Part shown: in pieces, positions 51,326 through 60,429 of the stretch
How the letters are laid out: every line of letters begins with the position of its first letter
How positions within the stretch are numbered: position 1 is the stretch's first letter
Assembly: GCA_015055545.1 (NCBI GenBank)
Contig: SVHY01000001.1
Coordinates: forward strand, 81,079 to 145,078
Direction: 5' to 3'
Source: Clostridiales bacterium
GTDB taxonomy: Bacteria > Bacillota > Clostridia > Christensenellales > Borkfalkiaceae
DNA: 64,000 bases
Position numbers and translations under genes: made by a program
The notes under the pieces: model-generated
Database searches by the model: none
What the model was told of the DNA's origin: nothing
What the model saw: only the letters and a program-made list of their open reading frames with translations

Positions 51326-53008
51326 TTATGTTAAATTTCTTGACATTTTTTTTGGCTTAACCAAAACCGTTTTATAGTCCGTGTACACGACGAAACCCGC
51401 TTTGCTTTTGCTCGGTTTTTTAACGAATTTGCGCTTACAATAATCAACGGGAATCTTGTCGCTGTCGCGACCGTCTGAGTACCAAGCGCAAATTTCCGCG
51501 GCGCGTAAAATGATTTCGTCGCGTACATGCCTACCCTCTACCGCGATTATCACGTGCGAAGAATGGTATTTTTGCGTATGCAACCATATATCGTCGGGGG
51601 CGGCAAGGCGAACGAGCCTGTCGTTTTGGATATTATTCCTACCCACGTATATTTTAAAACCGTCGCAATCGAATACGCGAAAGGGAATTTCCGTTTCTTT
51701 CTTTTTGGACGGAATTTTTTTCTGTGGCGCGCGAATTAGACCTTCGCTTATAAGCTCCGTTTCGATTTCCTTTAAATCGTCGTCCGATTCCGCAAGCGCG
51801 ATTGCGGAAAACACGCTGTCCGCGTAGTCGATTTCCTTTTCTTCCGCCGTCTGCATGGGCGTTAAAATCTCTTTCGCGCGTTTTTGTTTATTATAGATTT
51901 TGAAATATTTTTGCGCGTTCTTGGACGGGGAAAGGGTAGCGTCCAAAGCGATTTTAATCGTGCCGCCCTTTTCGTCGTACCAGTTTTCTAATTCTACGCT
52001 TTTTTCGCCCTTTTCCACGCGGTATAAATTCGCCGTCAACAGCTCGCCTTTGATACGGTTTTCTTCCGCTTTTTCCGCGTCCAAAAGCCGCTGTGTTACG
52101 TCCTGTAAACGTTTTTGCGCTTTCTTTTTAAACGCGCGAACGCCGCTTTCTAACCTGCGTTTTTTATCCTCAAAACCCTTCTTCTTTTCACGTGAAGTAA
52201 AGTATTTGTCCTGCGCCGCGTACAGCGTGGGCATAGGCAAGCCACCCTCCGTTAAAAACGCGAAAAAGTCGGTTGCCGTCAAGCAAGAATTACAAGGCTC
52301 GTTTTGGAAAAAGTCGCAAACGAACGCACCCAAAGAAACGTCGCTTTGTTCTTGACGTTTCACTATCTCGCGCGCGGTGGATAAAGCAAAACCCGCTACG
52401 TTTTCAAAGAGAAAGCTTGCGCGATCTTCTCCCGTTACGGGAGAGGAATAGAGCGCGGAAAATTCCGCGAAACGCGTGTCGATTGCTTGGGCGTTTATCG
52501 GGGATAATTTGTCTTGGGGTTTGGGGTATTCGTATTTCGCGCCCGCAAGCAAAACGCGGTGGTTGTCGTCCATAAGCGCGGTGGTTTTGAGCGCGCCGAG
52601 CACCACCCCTTTTTCCGTCAAAACCACGTTGGAGTATTTGCCCATGAGCTCGCAAACGAGCACGCGATCACACTGAGAAAAATCGCCCGTACAATGTAAG
52701 GTGATTTCCACGATTCGTTCCGTTTCGCGTTGGGCTATCGATAAAATTTCCGCGCCCTGTAAATGCTTTCTAAGCAGCATACAAAAGTTGGGGGCTACCG
52801 CAAGCGGTTCTTTTTCGGAATCGGAAATGCAAACGCGCGCGCCCGTCGCGTTCGAGCTGATAATCAGTTTTAACGTCGTTTTGCCCGTGTAAACGATAAA
52901 CGTGAGTTCGTCTTTGCTCACTTGCGAAATGCGGTTGATCTTCCCGCCGCGCAAAACTTCGTTCAATTCTTGCGTGAGTCTGCGTATGTGAAATGCGTCC
53001 TGTGGCAT
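51326..53008 (-). CDS. rqcH: RqcH, NFACT-family ribosome quality control protein
   Basis: RqcH binds split 50S subunits with stalled nascent chains and directs C-terminal alanine tailing. The 560-residue protein has NFACT-N (about 1-200), helix-hairpin-helix and coiled-coil segments (about 280-400), and NFACT-R near the C-terminus (KIYVGRNNIQNDRLV, PDDIWLHTQKYHSSHVII). The tRNA-contacting Asp97-Arg98 pair of the Bacillus protein is Glu97-Arg98 here. GGGGGCGG lies directly before ATG 53008. The older name is fibronectin-binding protein. Confidence 0.93.
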   Translation of the reverse strand: MPQDAFHIRRLTQELNEVLRGGKINRISQVSKDELTFIVYTGKTTLKLIISSNATGARVCISDSEKEPLAVAPNFCMLLRKHLQGAEILSIAQRETERIVEITLHCTGDFSQCDRVLVCELMGKYSNVVLTEKGVVLGALKTTALMDDNHRVLLAGAKYEYPKPQDKLSPINAQAIDTRFAEFSALYSSPVTGEDRASFLFENVAGFALSTAREIVKRQEQSDVSLGAFVCDFFQNEPCNSCLTATDFFAFLTEGGLPMPTLYAAQDKYFTSREKKKGFEDKKRRLESGVRAFKKKAQKRLQDVTQRLLDAEKAEENRIKGELLTANLYRVEKGEKSVELENWYDEKGGTIKIALDATLSPSKNAQKYFKIYNKQKRAKEILTPMQTAEEKEIDYADSVFSAIALAESDDDLKEIETELISEGLIRAPQKKIPSKKKETEIPFRVFDCDGFKIYVGRNNIQNDRLVRLAAPDDIWLHTQKYHSSHVIIAVEGRHVRDEIILRAAEICAWYSDGRDSDKIPVDYCKRKFVKKPSKSKAGFVVYTDYKTVLVKPKKMSRNLT

Positions 53009-53195
53009 AACCGCCCCCTTTCCGCGAACGGTAAAATTGCGGAAAAACCGCATTTTTCGCGAAAATAAAAAATCTTTTATTAAATTATAGCGTAAATTTC
53101 AAAAATTGTAAATAAAAACGCTTTATTTTCTTCGATAAATATGGTAAAATGTATGAAGTTAAAAGAAAAACACTATATAGTAGGAGAAAGCAGTT

Positions 53196-54683
53196 ATGAA
53201 ATACACTACCAAAGCGGCTGAAAAAAGCACGGTAAAAATCACCCTCAAATTCGACGGTGAAGAATGGAAGGCGGCGCAAACGAAAGCGTACGTCAAAACC
53301 AAAGGCAAGTTTGCCATCGACGGATTCCGTAAAGGTAAAGCGCCTAAAAACGTTATTGAACGTATTTACGGCAAAGGCGTTTTCTTTGAAGACGCGCTTA
53401 ACATTCTCTTCTCGGAAAACTACGATGATGTGATTGCGAAAAACGAAAACAAGTTCACGGTCGTTGGCGATCCCGACGTCTCCGTAGAAGATATTACGGA
53501 CGAAGGCGTTACGCTCGTTGCTATCGTTCCCGTAAAACCCGAAGTCAAAATTTCTGCCTATAAGGGTATGAAAATCCGTCAGTACGCGTATAATGTTACG
53601 GACGCCGAAGTGGATGCGGACATCGCCCGTCTTTTAGATAGAAACGCGCGCAAAGTGCCCGTAACCGACAGAGCGGCGCAAAACGGCGACGTTGCAAACA
53701 TCGATTTCGTCGGTACGGTTGACGGCGTGAAGTTTGACGGCGGCGAAGCGGAAGGCTTTGATTTGACCCTTGGCAGCGGTCAATTTATCCCCGGATTTGA
53801 AGACCAAGTTATCGGCATGAACATTGGCGAAAGCAAGGACGTGAACGTAACCTTCCCTGAAAATTACCAAGCGGAAAACTTGAAGGGTAAAGCGGCGGTG
53901 TTCGCTGTGAAACTCAATTCGCTCCAAGGCAAGGAAATGCCTGAACTCAACGACGCGTTTATCAAGGACGCTACCGGCAGCGAAACGGTGGAAGAATACA
54001 AGGCGAAAACCAAGGAAAAATTGCAAAAACAAGCGGATAAAAGAGCAAACGATGCTACGGAAAACAGCATTTTAGAAACGATTGCGGCGAATGCGGAAGC
54101 GGAAATTCCTCAAGCGATGATCGAAAGAGAAATTGATTCGCTTGTGCAAAAGTTTGAATATCAGCTTATGTACCAAGGCTTGAAACTTCAAGACTATCTC
54201 GATTTCTTGAAGGTTTCCGTTGCGGATTTCAGAAAGAACTACGAAGATCAAGCGAAGAAGAACGTTTTGAATCAGCTCGTTATTTCCCAACTTATCAAAG
54301 AAGAAAAAATCGAAGCGACCGAAGAAGAAGTGGAAGCAAAGGTTGCTCAGCAAGCAGCGTCCGTTTCTAAATCTACCGAAGAATACAAGAAGGGTATGGA
54401 CCCCCGTCAATTCGATTATATCCGCAGCGATATCGTTATCACGAAACTCTTCGATATGCTCAAAGCAAACAACGAAATGTTCGTAGAAGACGAAAAGACG
54501 GAAGAAAAACCCGCGGCAAAGAAAACCACGACGGCTAAAAAGACCACGTCTACCGCTAAATCGACGGCGACCAAGTCCACCGCGGCGAAATCTACCACCG
54601 CGAAAAAGACGACTTCTACCACTAAATCGACGGCTACGAAGTCTACGGCGGCTAAAAAGACGACGGCAAAGAAAGAAGACTAA
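53196..54683 (+). CDS. tig: Trigger factor with Lys/Ala/Thr-rich tail
   Basis: Trigger factor is the ribosome-bound chaperone with peptidyl-prolyl isomerase activity. Residues 1-145 form the ribosome-binding domain (the signature appears as GFRKGKAPKNVIE), 150-235 the FKBP domain (GDVANIDFVGTVDGVKFDGG), and 240-430 the arms. From about residue 437 to 495 the protein continues as a low-complexity tail of Lys, Ala, Thr and Ser (repeats of AKKTT, STAKSTATKST), absent from standard trigger factors. AGGAG lies upstream and an extended -10 (TGGTAAAAT) precedes it. First gene of tig-clpP-clpX. Confidence 0.95.
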   Translation: MKYTTKAAEKSTVKITLKFDGEEWKAAQTKAYVKTKGKFAIDGFRKGKAPKNVIERIYGKGVFFEDALNILFSENYDDVIAKNENKFTVVGDPDVSVEDITDEGVTLVAIVPVKPEVKISAYKGMKIRQYAYNVTDAEVDADIARLLDRNARKVPVTDRAAQNGDVANIDFVGTVDGVKFDGGEAEGFDLTLGSGQFIPGFEDQVIGMNIGESKDVNVTFPENYQAENLKGKAAVFAVKLNSLQGKEMPELNDAFIKDATGSETVEEYKAKTKEKLQKQADKRANDATENSILETIAANAEAEIPQAMIEREIDSLVQKFEYQLMYQGLKLQDYLDFLKVSVADFRKNYEDQAKKNVLNQLVISQLIKEEKIEATEEEVEAKVAQQAASVSKSTEEYKKGMDPRQFDYIRSDIVITKLFDMLKANNEMFVEDEKTEEKPAAKKTTTAKKTTSTAKSTATKSTAAKSTTAKKTTSTTKSTATKSTAAKKTTAKKED

Positions 54684-54689
54684 AATCAA

Positions 54690-54720
54690 TGCAAAGTGCA
54701 TAATGCTAAATGCATAATGA
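54690..54720. repeat. ATGCAT-type repeat fragment
   Basis: AATGCAAAGTGCATAATGC and AAATGCATAATG between tig and clpP, one arm only. Confidence 0.6.
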
Positions 54721-54740
54721 AGGCTAAAAAGGAAAGTGAA

Positions 54741-55331
54741 ATGGAAAAAAACGTTTTAATCCCCTACGTTGTGGAACGCACGTCGTCGGGTGAGCGCACT
54801 TACGATTTATATTCTCGGTTATTAGACGATAGAATCATCTTTTTGAGCGGAGAAATTAACGACGCGGTGGCAAACACCGTCGTTGCGCAGCTTATCTATT
54901 TGGAAGGCAAAGACCCGACGAAGGATATTTCGCTCTATATCAATTCCCCCGGCGGTTCGGTGTCGGCGGGTATGGCGATTTACGATACGATGAATTATAT
55001 CAAGTGCGACGTTTCCACCATTTGTATCGGTTTGGCGGCGTCCATGGGCGCGTTCCTTTTGTCCAGCGGCGCGAAAGGAAAACGTTTCGCGTTACCTAAC
55101 TCGGAAATTATGATCCATCAACCTCTTGGCGGTGCGCAAGGTCAGGCGAGCGATATTCAAATCCAAGCCGAACATATCTTAAAGACCAAAGCCAAGCTCA
55201 ACCGTATTTTGTCTGAAAACACGGGCAAAGACCTTGCGGTTATTGAAAAGGATACGGACAGGGATCATTATATGTCCGCAGACGAAGCTTGCAAGTACGG
55301 GCTTATCGATAAAGTATTCGTAAGCCGTTGA
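54741..55331 (+). CDS. clpP: ATP-dependent Clp protease proteolytic subunit
   Basis: ClpP is the serine peptidase chamber of the ClpXP protease. The 196-residue protein has the catalytic triad Ser101 ([11 protein letters not shown]), His126 (MIHQPLGG) and Asp near 175 ([10 protein letters not shown]). AAGGAAAG lies before ATG 54741; an in-frame upstream Met lies in the ATGCAT repeat. It is between tig and clpX, the common order. Confidence 0.97.
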   Translation: MEKNVLIPYVVERTSSGERTYDLYSRLLDDRIIFLSGEINDAVANTVVAQLIYLEGKDPTKDISLYINSPGGSVSAGMAIYDTMNYIKCDVSTICIGLAASMGAFLLSSGAKGKRFALPNSEIMIHQPLGGAQGQASDIQIQAEHILKTKAKLNRILSENTGKDLAVIEKDTDRDHYMSADEACKYGLIDKVFVSR

Positions 55332-55354
55332 TCGTACGATTTTTAAAGTAAAAA

Positions 55355-55396
55355 ACCGCGCACACCCGTTTTTTATAAGGTTTGCGCGGTATTTTT
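55355..55396 (+). terminator. Terminator between clpP and clpX
   Basis: ACCGCGCA/TGCGCGGT stem followed by ATTTTT. It may separate clpX from clpP transcriptionally. Confidence 0.7.
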
Positions 55397-55455
55397 CCCA
55401 AAGGCGTTTGAATACGTATCAAGTTGGGTAAAAATATTAAAAGAATTTTTTTCTT

Positions 55456-55563
55456 TAATGCATAATGCTTAATGCAAAACTCTGTTTTGCAATTCACGCG
55501 CCGAAAGGCGCACTTCATGAAATTGAAAATTTCAATGCATGCAAGCTTTGCTTGCAAGTCATT
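55456..55563. repeat. Mosaic hairpin array, right arm, between clpP and clpX
   Basis: Starts with AATGCATAATGCTTAATGC (ATGCAT dialect) and continues GCAAAACTCTGTTTTGC, GCGCCGAAAGGCGC, GAAATTGAAAATTTC and GCAAGCTTTGCTTGC. Two dialects are joined. Confidence 0.8.
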
Positions 55564-55581
55564 GAAATTAAGGAGTTTTAT

Positions 55582-56823
55582 ATGTCTAATAATAAACAAC
55601 ACTGTTCCTTTTGCGGAAAACCCAAAGAAGAAACGCGTAGACTGATTACCGGTCCTGACGGGGCTTGTATTTGCGACGAGTGCGTGGAAATTTGTAAGTC
55701 TATGGTGGACGAATGGGAGGACGAAAAACAACCGCAATCGGACGTTCCGCTTAAAAAACCCGCCGAAATTAAAGCGGAGCTCGATCAGTATATCGTCGGG
55801 CAGGATAAAGCCAAACGCGTGCTTTCCGTTGCCGTTTATAATCACTATAAACGCATTAACGCCACCGCAAAGGCTAAAAAATCGGACGACGACGGCATAG
55901 AAATCGAAAAGAGTAACGTACTTTTGTTAGGGCCTACGGGCAGTGGGAAAACGTTGCTTGCAAGAACGCTTGCGAAAATTTTAAACGTGCCCTTTGCTAC
56001 TTCCGACGCTACCACTTTAACCGAAGCGGGGTACGTAGGCGAGGACGTCGAAAATATCTTGCTGAAACTCATTCAAAACGCCGATTACGATATTGAACGC
56101 GCGCAGCGCGGTATTATCTATATCGACGAAATTGATAAAATCGCGAGAAAGAGCGAAAACGTGTCCATCACGCGCGACGTATCTGGCGAGGGCGTGCAAC
56201 AGGCACTACTCAAAATTATCGAAAGCACGACAGCGAACGTTCCACCCCAAGGCGGCAGAAAACACCCCAACCAAGAATGTTTACGCATCGATACGACGAA
56301 TATTTTGTTTATTTGCGGCGGTGCGTTCGTGGGCTTGGATAAAATCGTATCTTCGCGCAAGGACGATACGACGCTCGGATTTGGCGGAAAAGTGCGTTTA
56401 GGAGCGAACGAATCGGATTATTCCGTTTTAGACGACGTGAAACCGCAGGATTTGACCAAGTTTGGGCTTATTCCTGAATTCGTCGGCAGATTGCCGATCG
56501 TCGTGAATTTAGACCCGCTCGGCGAAGATGCGCTCGTCAAGATTTTGACCGAACCGAAAAACGCAATTATCAAGCAATACCAAAAACTCGTCGGGTTCGA
56601 CGGTGTAAAACTTACCGTAGAAGACGATGCCGTTCGGGAAATCGCGCAAACGGCTATCCGCTTAAAAACGGGCGCGCGCGGACTTAGAACGATTATTGAA
56701 AACGTCATGACGGAAGTGATGTACCAAATCCCCTCTGAAGACGATGTGGAAGAAGTGGTTATCACGAAAGAATGTTTAACCGACGGAAAATCCCCCAAAC
56801 TCATTTACAAGAAAACAGCATAA
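55582..56823 (+). CDS. clpX: ClpX ATPase
   Basis: ClpX unfolds substrates and feeds them to ClpP. The 413-residue protein has the N-terminal zinc-binding domain (Cys8, Cys11, Cys31, Cys34), Walker A GPTGSGKT (117-124), Walker [10 protein letters not shown], the IGF-type loop region ([11 protein letters not shown]) for ClpP docking, and sensor 2 ([10 protein letters not shown]). AAGGAG lies six bases before ATG 55582. Confidence 0.97.
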   Translation: MSNNKQHCSFCGKPKEETRRLITGPDGACICDECVEICKSMVDEWEDEKQPQSDVPLKKPAEIKAELDQYIVGQDKAKRVLSVAVYNHYKRINATAKAKKSDDDGIEIEKSNVLLLGPTGSGKTLLARTLAKILNVPFATSDATTLTEAGYVGEDVENILLKLIQNADYDIERAQRGIIYIDEIDKIARKSENVSITRDVSGEGVQQALLKIIESTTANVPPQGGRKHPNQECLRIDTTNILFICGGAFVGLDKIVSSRKDDTTLGFGGKVRLGANESDYSVLDDVKPQDLTKFGLIPEFVGRLPIVVNLDPLGEDALVKILTEPKNAIIKQYQKLVGFDGVKLTVEDDAVREIAQTAIRLKTGARGLRTIIENVMTEVMYQIPSEDDVEEVVITKECLTDGKSPKLIYKKTA

Positions 56824-56827
56824 ATAC

Positions 56828-56857
56828 AAAAATCGACGAATTTCCGTCGATTTTTTA
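56828..56857 (+). terminator. clpX terminator
   Basis: AAATCGACG/CGTCGATTT stem with T run. Confidence 0.8.
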
Positions 56858-56894
56858 TACTACTGCACTTATTCACTATTACCTATTCACTTAT

Positions 56895-57050
56895 CTATAC
56901 GTCATAGCGTATTAACCGCTTTCGCGGTGAAAAACGCAAAACTTTGTTTTGCTTATGACTGGCTATATTTTTGCCCTTACGGGCAACTGCTGCCGCAGGG
57001 GCTTTAAGACTCTGTCTTAAAAATCTGCCAGAAACTAAGTTTCTGGACTT
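56895..57050. repeat. Fixed-order hairpin repeat (family B)
   Basis: TACGTCATAGCGTA, ACCGCTTTCGCGGT, GCAAAACTTTGTTTTGC, TTGCCCTTACGGGCAA, TTAAGACTCTGTCTTAA and CCAGAAACTAAGTTTCTGG. Confidence 0.75.
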
Positions 57051-57095
57051 CTAACTGGTAATACCACCTCCATTATGCATTAAAAAAATCCACTA

Positions 57096-57785
57096 TCAAA
57101 GGGGATTTTTTCGTTCCTTGCCTTGGCCGCGCGGGTATTTGGGCGGTGTGGGACTCGTCTTTTCTATTACCGCAAGCGTGCGTTCACCGTACTCGTTTGG
57201 AAGACTGTATTCTATTACTTGCTTGCACATTCCACCAAGAATCTTATACGCGGTTTTTGCCTCTGCTATCTCGTCTGCGTTTCCGCCTTTATAGGCTATA
57301 AATTGACCGCCTACCTTTACGAACGGCATACAATATTCGCAAAGCGTGTTCATTCTCGCCACCGCGCGCGCCGTCGCGTAATCGTAGCGTTCACGGTATT
57401 TTTTATCCCGTCCGCACTCTTCCGCGCGTAAGTTATAAATATTCATTCCACTTAAACCAAGTTTATCCACAACTACGCGCAAAAATTCGCATTTTTTACC
57501 TACGCTTTCAAATAAGTCGAACGATAAATCAGGGCGTAAAATTTTCAAAACGATGGACGGAAAACCCGCTCCTGAACCGATTTCGGCAACGTGGGCGTCT
57601 TTTTTAAACAAATCCGCGCCCGCCGCGCTGTCTAAAAAATGTTTATAAAATATCTCTTTTTCGTCCGTTATCGCCGTTAAATTGTATTTTCCGTTGTATT
57701 CTATCAACAAATTACGGAAATTTTCAAACAATTCCCGCTTTTCAACGTCGATTATATTCGCTTTTTCTTTTAATACTTTTTCCAT
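57096..57785 (-). CDS. rsmG: 16S rRNA (guanine527-N7) methyltransferase RsmG
   Basis: RsmG methylates N7 of G527 in 16S rRNA. The 229-residue protein has KYNLTAITDEKEIFYKHFLDS, the SAM motif VAEIGSGAGFPSIVLKI, and YDYATARAVARMNTLCEYC. The C-terminus is basic and Pro-rich. I prefer ATG 57785, since AAAGGGG is too close to the ATG two codons earlier. RsmG next to oriC is a common arrangement. Confidence 0.94.
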   Translation of the reverse strand: MEKVLKEKANIIDVEKRELFENFRNLLIEYNGKYNLTAITDEKEIFYKHFLDSAAGADLFKKDAHVAEIGSGAGFPSIVLKILRPDLSFDLFESVGKKCEFLRVVVDKLGLSGMNIYNLRAEECGRDKKYRERYDYATARAVARMNTLCEYCMPFVKVGGQFIAYKGGNADEIAEAKTAYKILGGMCKQVIEYSLPNEYGERTLAVIEKTSPTPPKYPRGQGKERKNPL

Positions 57786-57834
57786 ATCCATAGCCCCTTT
57801 ATTATAACACGGCTATACGAAAAAATCAATCTTT

Positions 57835-58145
57835 TTATCCACTCGATTGTTGAAAAGATTTCCACAATGTGGAATAAAACGGTGGACAAGTCTTCTCTTT
57901 GTATATTTATTTCTTATACTTGCATAAATATACAAATTAAAAATAACAATATTTGTGGAGATATACACATATTCACAAATTATCCACAAAAATATCCACT
58001 AAAAAAATGGGGTTTATCCACGGCGGAGAATAGGGAAAAAAGTTTGGAAAACAAAGGAAAAAAGAACGTTTGAAATGAAGATATACACATATCCACCGCC
58101 CCTACTAGTATTAATACTACAATTACTTTATATTAATATATAAAA
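57835..58145. other. Probable chromosomal origin (oriC)
   Basis: The AT-rich gap upstream of dnaN holds many DnaA boxes: perfect TTATCCACA (57980-57988) and near-matches at 57835, 57868 (TGTGGAATA), 57881, 57954, 57992, 58014 (TTATCCACG) and 58089 (ATATCCACC). The last is followed by the GC cluster CGCCCC and six consecutive TAN triplets TAC TAG TAT TAA TAC TAC (58103-58120), the DnaA-trio arrangement of bacterial unwinding elements, then a purely AT stretch (58121-58145). No gene lies here. Confidence 0.8.
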
Positions 58146-58146
58146 G

Positions 58147-58268
58147 GAATGAATTGCAAGTTGAGCTTGCTTGAATGGAAAAATAGATTTTTCATGAATT
58201 GAGCGGAACGCGAAAATTCACGCGCTTGAAAAGCGCAATTCACGAAACACAGAGTGTTTCATTTCATT
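58147..58268. repeat. Mosaic hairpin array beside oriC
   Basis: GCAAGTTGAGCTTGC, GAAAAATAGATTTTTC, a degenerate GAGCGGAACGCGAAA unit, GCGCTTGAAAAGCGC and GAAACACAGAGTGTTTC. Spacers switch from TGAATT to AATTCA but the AT-rich core is absent. Confidence 0.8.
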
Positions 58269-58277
58269 CTTATAAAG

Positions 58278-58306
58278 TTGACAAACGAAAAAAAATTCCG
58301 TATAAT
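58278..58306 (+). promoter_or_regulatory. Promoter of the YpsA-like gene
   Basis: TTGACA, 17 bases, TATAAT, with the ATG seven bases later. Confidence 0.85.
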
Positions 58307-58313
58307 AGTAGAC

Positions 58314-58808
58314 ATGGAACAACAACTCTTTTTAGAAAAACTGCATATCCAGCCCAAAAGTTGCGCCTTTACCGGACATCGCGTTTTGGAAGACGATTTC
58401 TCTTTACGTAAACTCCGTCGCGAAATTAAAAACGCCGTGGAAAAGGGCGTGAAAGTTTTTTATACGGGCATGGCAAAGGGTTTTGATTTAATTGCCGCGG
58501 AGGAAGTTTTAAAAATAAAAAAATCCTATCCCGACGTTAAAATAGTGGCGTGTATTCCCTTTTACGAGCAGGAAAAAAGTTTTTCTGAAGAGGATAAAAA
58601 AAGATACGCCAAAATTTTAAAAAACGCGGACGAGATCGTGTACGTTTCCGAATATTATTTCAAGGGCTGTATGCAAAAACGGGATCGGTATATGGCGGAT
58701 CGAGCGGATATGCTGATCACCTATTGCAAAAAAGAAACGGGCGGAACGGCGTATACGGTTAATTATTTTCAGAAAAAATATGAAGGAAAGGAAATCGTTT
58801 TTTTGTAA
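58314..58808 (+). CDS. YpsA/DUF1273-like SLOG-family protein
   Basis: The 164-residue protein has the DUF1273 layout: SCAFTGHRVLEDDF at the start, KVFYTGMAKGFDLIAAEEVL in the middle, IPFYEQEKSFSEEDKKRY, and CMQKRDRYMADRADMLI with GGTAYTVNYF at the end. SLOG proteins of this kind are Rossmann-like and may bind nucleotide ligands; YpsA affects cell division in Firmicutes. There is no ribosome site and the -10 is seven bases from ATG 58314, so the mRNA is probably leaderless. It sits between oriC and dnaN, where dnaA is usual. Confidence 0.85.
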   Translation: MEQQLFLEKLHIQPKSCAFTGHRVLEDDFSLRKLRREIKNAVEKGVKVFYTGMAKGFDLIAAEEVLKIKKSYPDVKIVACIPFYEQEKSFSEEDKKRYAKILKNADEIVYVSEYYFKGCMQKRDRYMADRADMLITYCKKETGGTAYTVNYFQKKYEGKEIVFL

Positions 58809-58822
58809 AGCGTATAAATTGC

Positions 58823-58851
58823 TTGCAAAATAGCCGTTTATATGGTAAAAT
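58823..58851 (+). promoter_or_regulatory. dnaN promoter
   Basis: TTGCAA, 17 bases, TAAAAT with TGG extension, 54 bases before dnaN. Confidence 0.75.
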
Positions 58852-58905
58852 AAAGGGGTAAAAAAATAAGGTTTTTTTATTATATAAAAAAAGGAGAAAA
58901 AATTT

Positions 58906-60012
58906 ATGAAATTCGTATGTGCTGGAACGGTTTTGTCGGACGCGGCTTTTACGGTATGCAAGGCTTGCGCAACCAAGACGATTACGCCTGTGTTGGAATG
59001 TATTAAAATAGAAGCGAAAAACGACGAATTACACTTGACGGCGTACGACGGGGAAATTTCTATCGAAAAATCCATCGCGGCGGAAGTGTTGGAAGAAGGC
59101 GAGGTTTGCGTGAACGGTAAGTTCTTTGCAGATTTCGTTGGAAAAATTTCTTTTGCGGAAGTGGTGGTAAGCTCGGACGAAAAGGGAATCATTATCGAAT
59201 ACGGCGACAGCGAAACGTATATGCAAACGTTGCCCGCTAAAGATTTCCCGATCATGAACGTGGAAGTTGCCAAGGATAATTACTTTGAATGTAAAGAAAG
59301 CGATTTAAAACAGTTGATTGCAAAAGTCGTGTTTTGTTGCGCAACGGACGAGAGCAGACCTATTTTAAAGGGTTGTTTGCTCGAAGCGAAAGACGGTGTA
59401 TTGACCGCTACTGCGCTCGACGGGTTCAGAATGGCGTGTTCAGAATGTAGAACGACGGCAAGCGGCGGGAATATGAAAATCGTTTGTCCGGCAAGAACGC
59501 TTACGGAAATTTCGCGTATGCTCGGCGATGAAGAAAATATCAGTATCTACGCGGAAAAGAATAAACTTTCCGTAGCCGTGAAAGATACCGTTATAACCTC
59601 GCGTTTGTACGCAGGCGAGTTCGTGAGAAAGGAAAATATCTATCCCGTCGATTTTAAAACGAAAGTTTTGGTAAACCGCGCGGAAATGATTGAGAGTATT
59701 GAAAGAGCGTCCGTGCTTATCCGTGGGGATAAGAATAATCTCGTAACGCTCGATATCAAAAACGGGAAAATTAACGTTACCGCGAACTCGGATATGGGTA
59801 AGGTAGAAGAAACGATTTTAGCGGACGTAGACGGCGTGGAATTAAAAATTGCCATGAACGGGAAATACATTCTCGACGCGGTAAAAGCGCTCAGTGAAGA
59901 AAAGATTGTTTTGTCTTTCAATTCGGCTATTTCGCCGTTTACCGTTGAGAACGTGCAAGATAAAAAATGTCAATATCTCGTTTTACCCGTAAGAACGGGC
60001 GCGACTGCGTAA
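58906..60012 (+). CDS. dnaN: DNA polymerase III sliding clamp (beta)
   Basis: The clamp holds DNA polymerase III on DNA. The 368-residue protein shows the three-domain beta clamp pattern: LECIKIEAKNDELHLTAYDGEISIEK in domain 1, RPILKGCLLEAKDGVLTATALDGFRMA in domain 2, and a C-terminal domain ending CQYLVLPVRTGA. AAAGGAG lies before the ATG. It has its own promoter. Confidence 0.97.
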   Translation: MKFVCAGTVLSDAAFTVCKACATKTITPVLECIKIEAKNDELHLTAYDGEISIEKSIAAEVLEEGEVCVNGKFFADFVGKISFAEVVVSSDEKGIIIEYGDSETYMQTLPAKDFPIMNVEVAKDNYFECKESDLKQLIAKVVFCCATDESRPILKGCLLEAKDGVLTATALDGFRMACSECRTTASGGNMKIVCPARTLTEISRMLGDEENISIYAEKNKLSVAVKDTVITSRLYAGEFVRKENIYPVDFKTKVLVNRAEMIESIERASVLIRGDKNNLVTLDIKNGKINVTANSDMGKVEETILADVDGVELKIAMNGKYILDAVKALSEEKIVLSFNSAISPFTVENVQDKKCQYLVLPVRTGATA

Positions 60013-60060
60013 AATAAAAACTGAAAAAGCGGGAAAAACGAAAAATAGGTATAAAAACGC

Positions 60061-60090
60061 TTGACGGCGTTTGCGATTTTGCGATATAAT
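60061..60090 (+). promoter_or_regulatory. rpmH promoter
   Basis: TTGACG, 18 bases, TATAAT, followed by a leader of about 90 bases with a GATATCGCGATATT-like inverted word. Confidence 0.7.
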
Positions 60091-60185
60091 AATGAGCGTT
60101 ATCGTGGGGAATATCGCGATATTAATAGAAAAACAATAAAAAAATAAGACGAAAGTCAATAAGGAAACATCAGGAGTAAAGTATT

Positions 60186-60320
60186 ATGAAAAGAACGTAC
60201 CAACCCAAAAAAAGACAAAGAAGCAAAGTACACGGATTCCGTAAAAGAATGGCTACGACTGCCGGCAGAAAGGTGTTGAAACGCCGCCGCGACAAGGGTA
60301 GAAAGAGATTGACCCACTAA
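60186..60320 (+). CDS. rpmH: Ribosomal protein bL34
   Basis: The 44-residue basic protein starts [18 protein letters not shown] and continues [17 protein letters not shown], the invariant L34 pattern. It is a component of the 50S subunit. It lies 109 bases before rnpA, the standard pair. CAGGAG lies ten bases before the ATG. Confidence 0.98.
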   Translation: MKRTYQPKKRQRSKVHGFRKRMATTAGRKVLKRRRDKGRKRLTH

Positions 60321-60429
60321 TCTAAAACAAATGATGTCATTCCCGTCCTTAGCTGCTGTTAAGGAAGGGATTTGATATTTTTAAAAGCGAAAGAAAAAGA
60401 GCGGAAAAAAAGCGGTTATCGGGTAAAGA

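Noticed and set aside
58254..58808. A remnant of dnaA before dnaN
   Set aside because: The only frame is a YpsA-like SLOG protein; no AAA+ or DnaA HTH motif is present.
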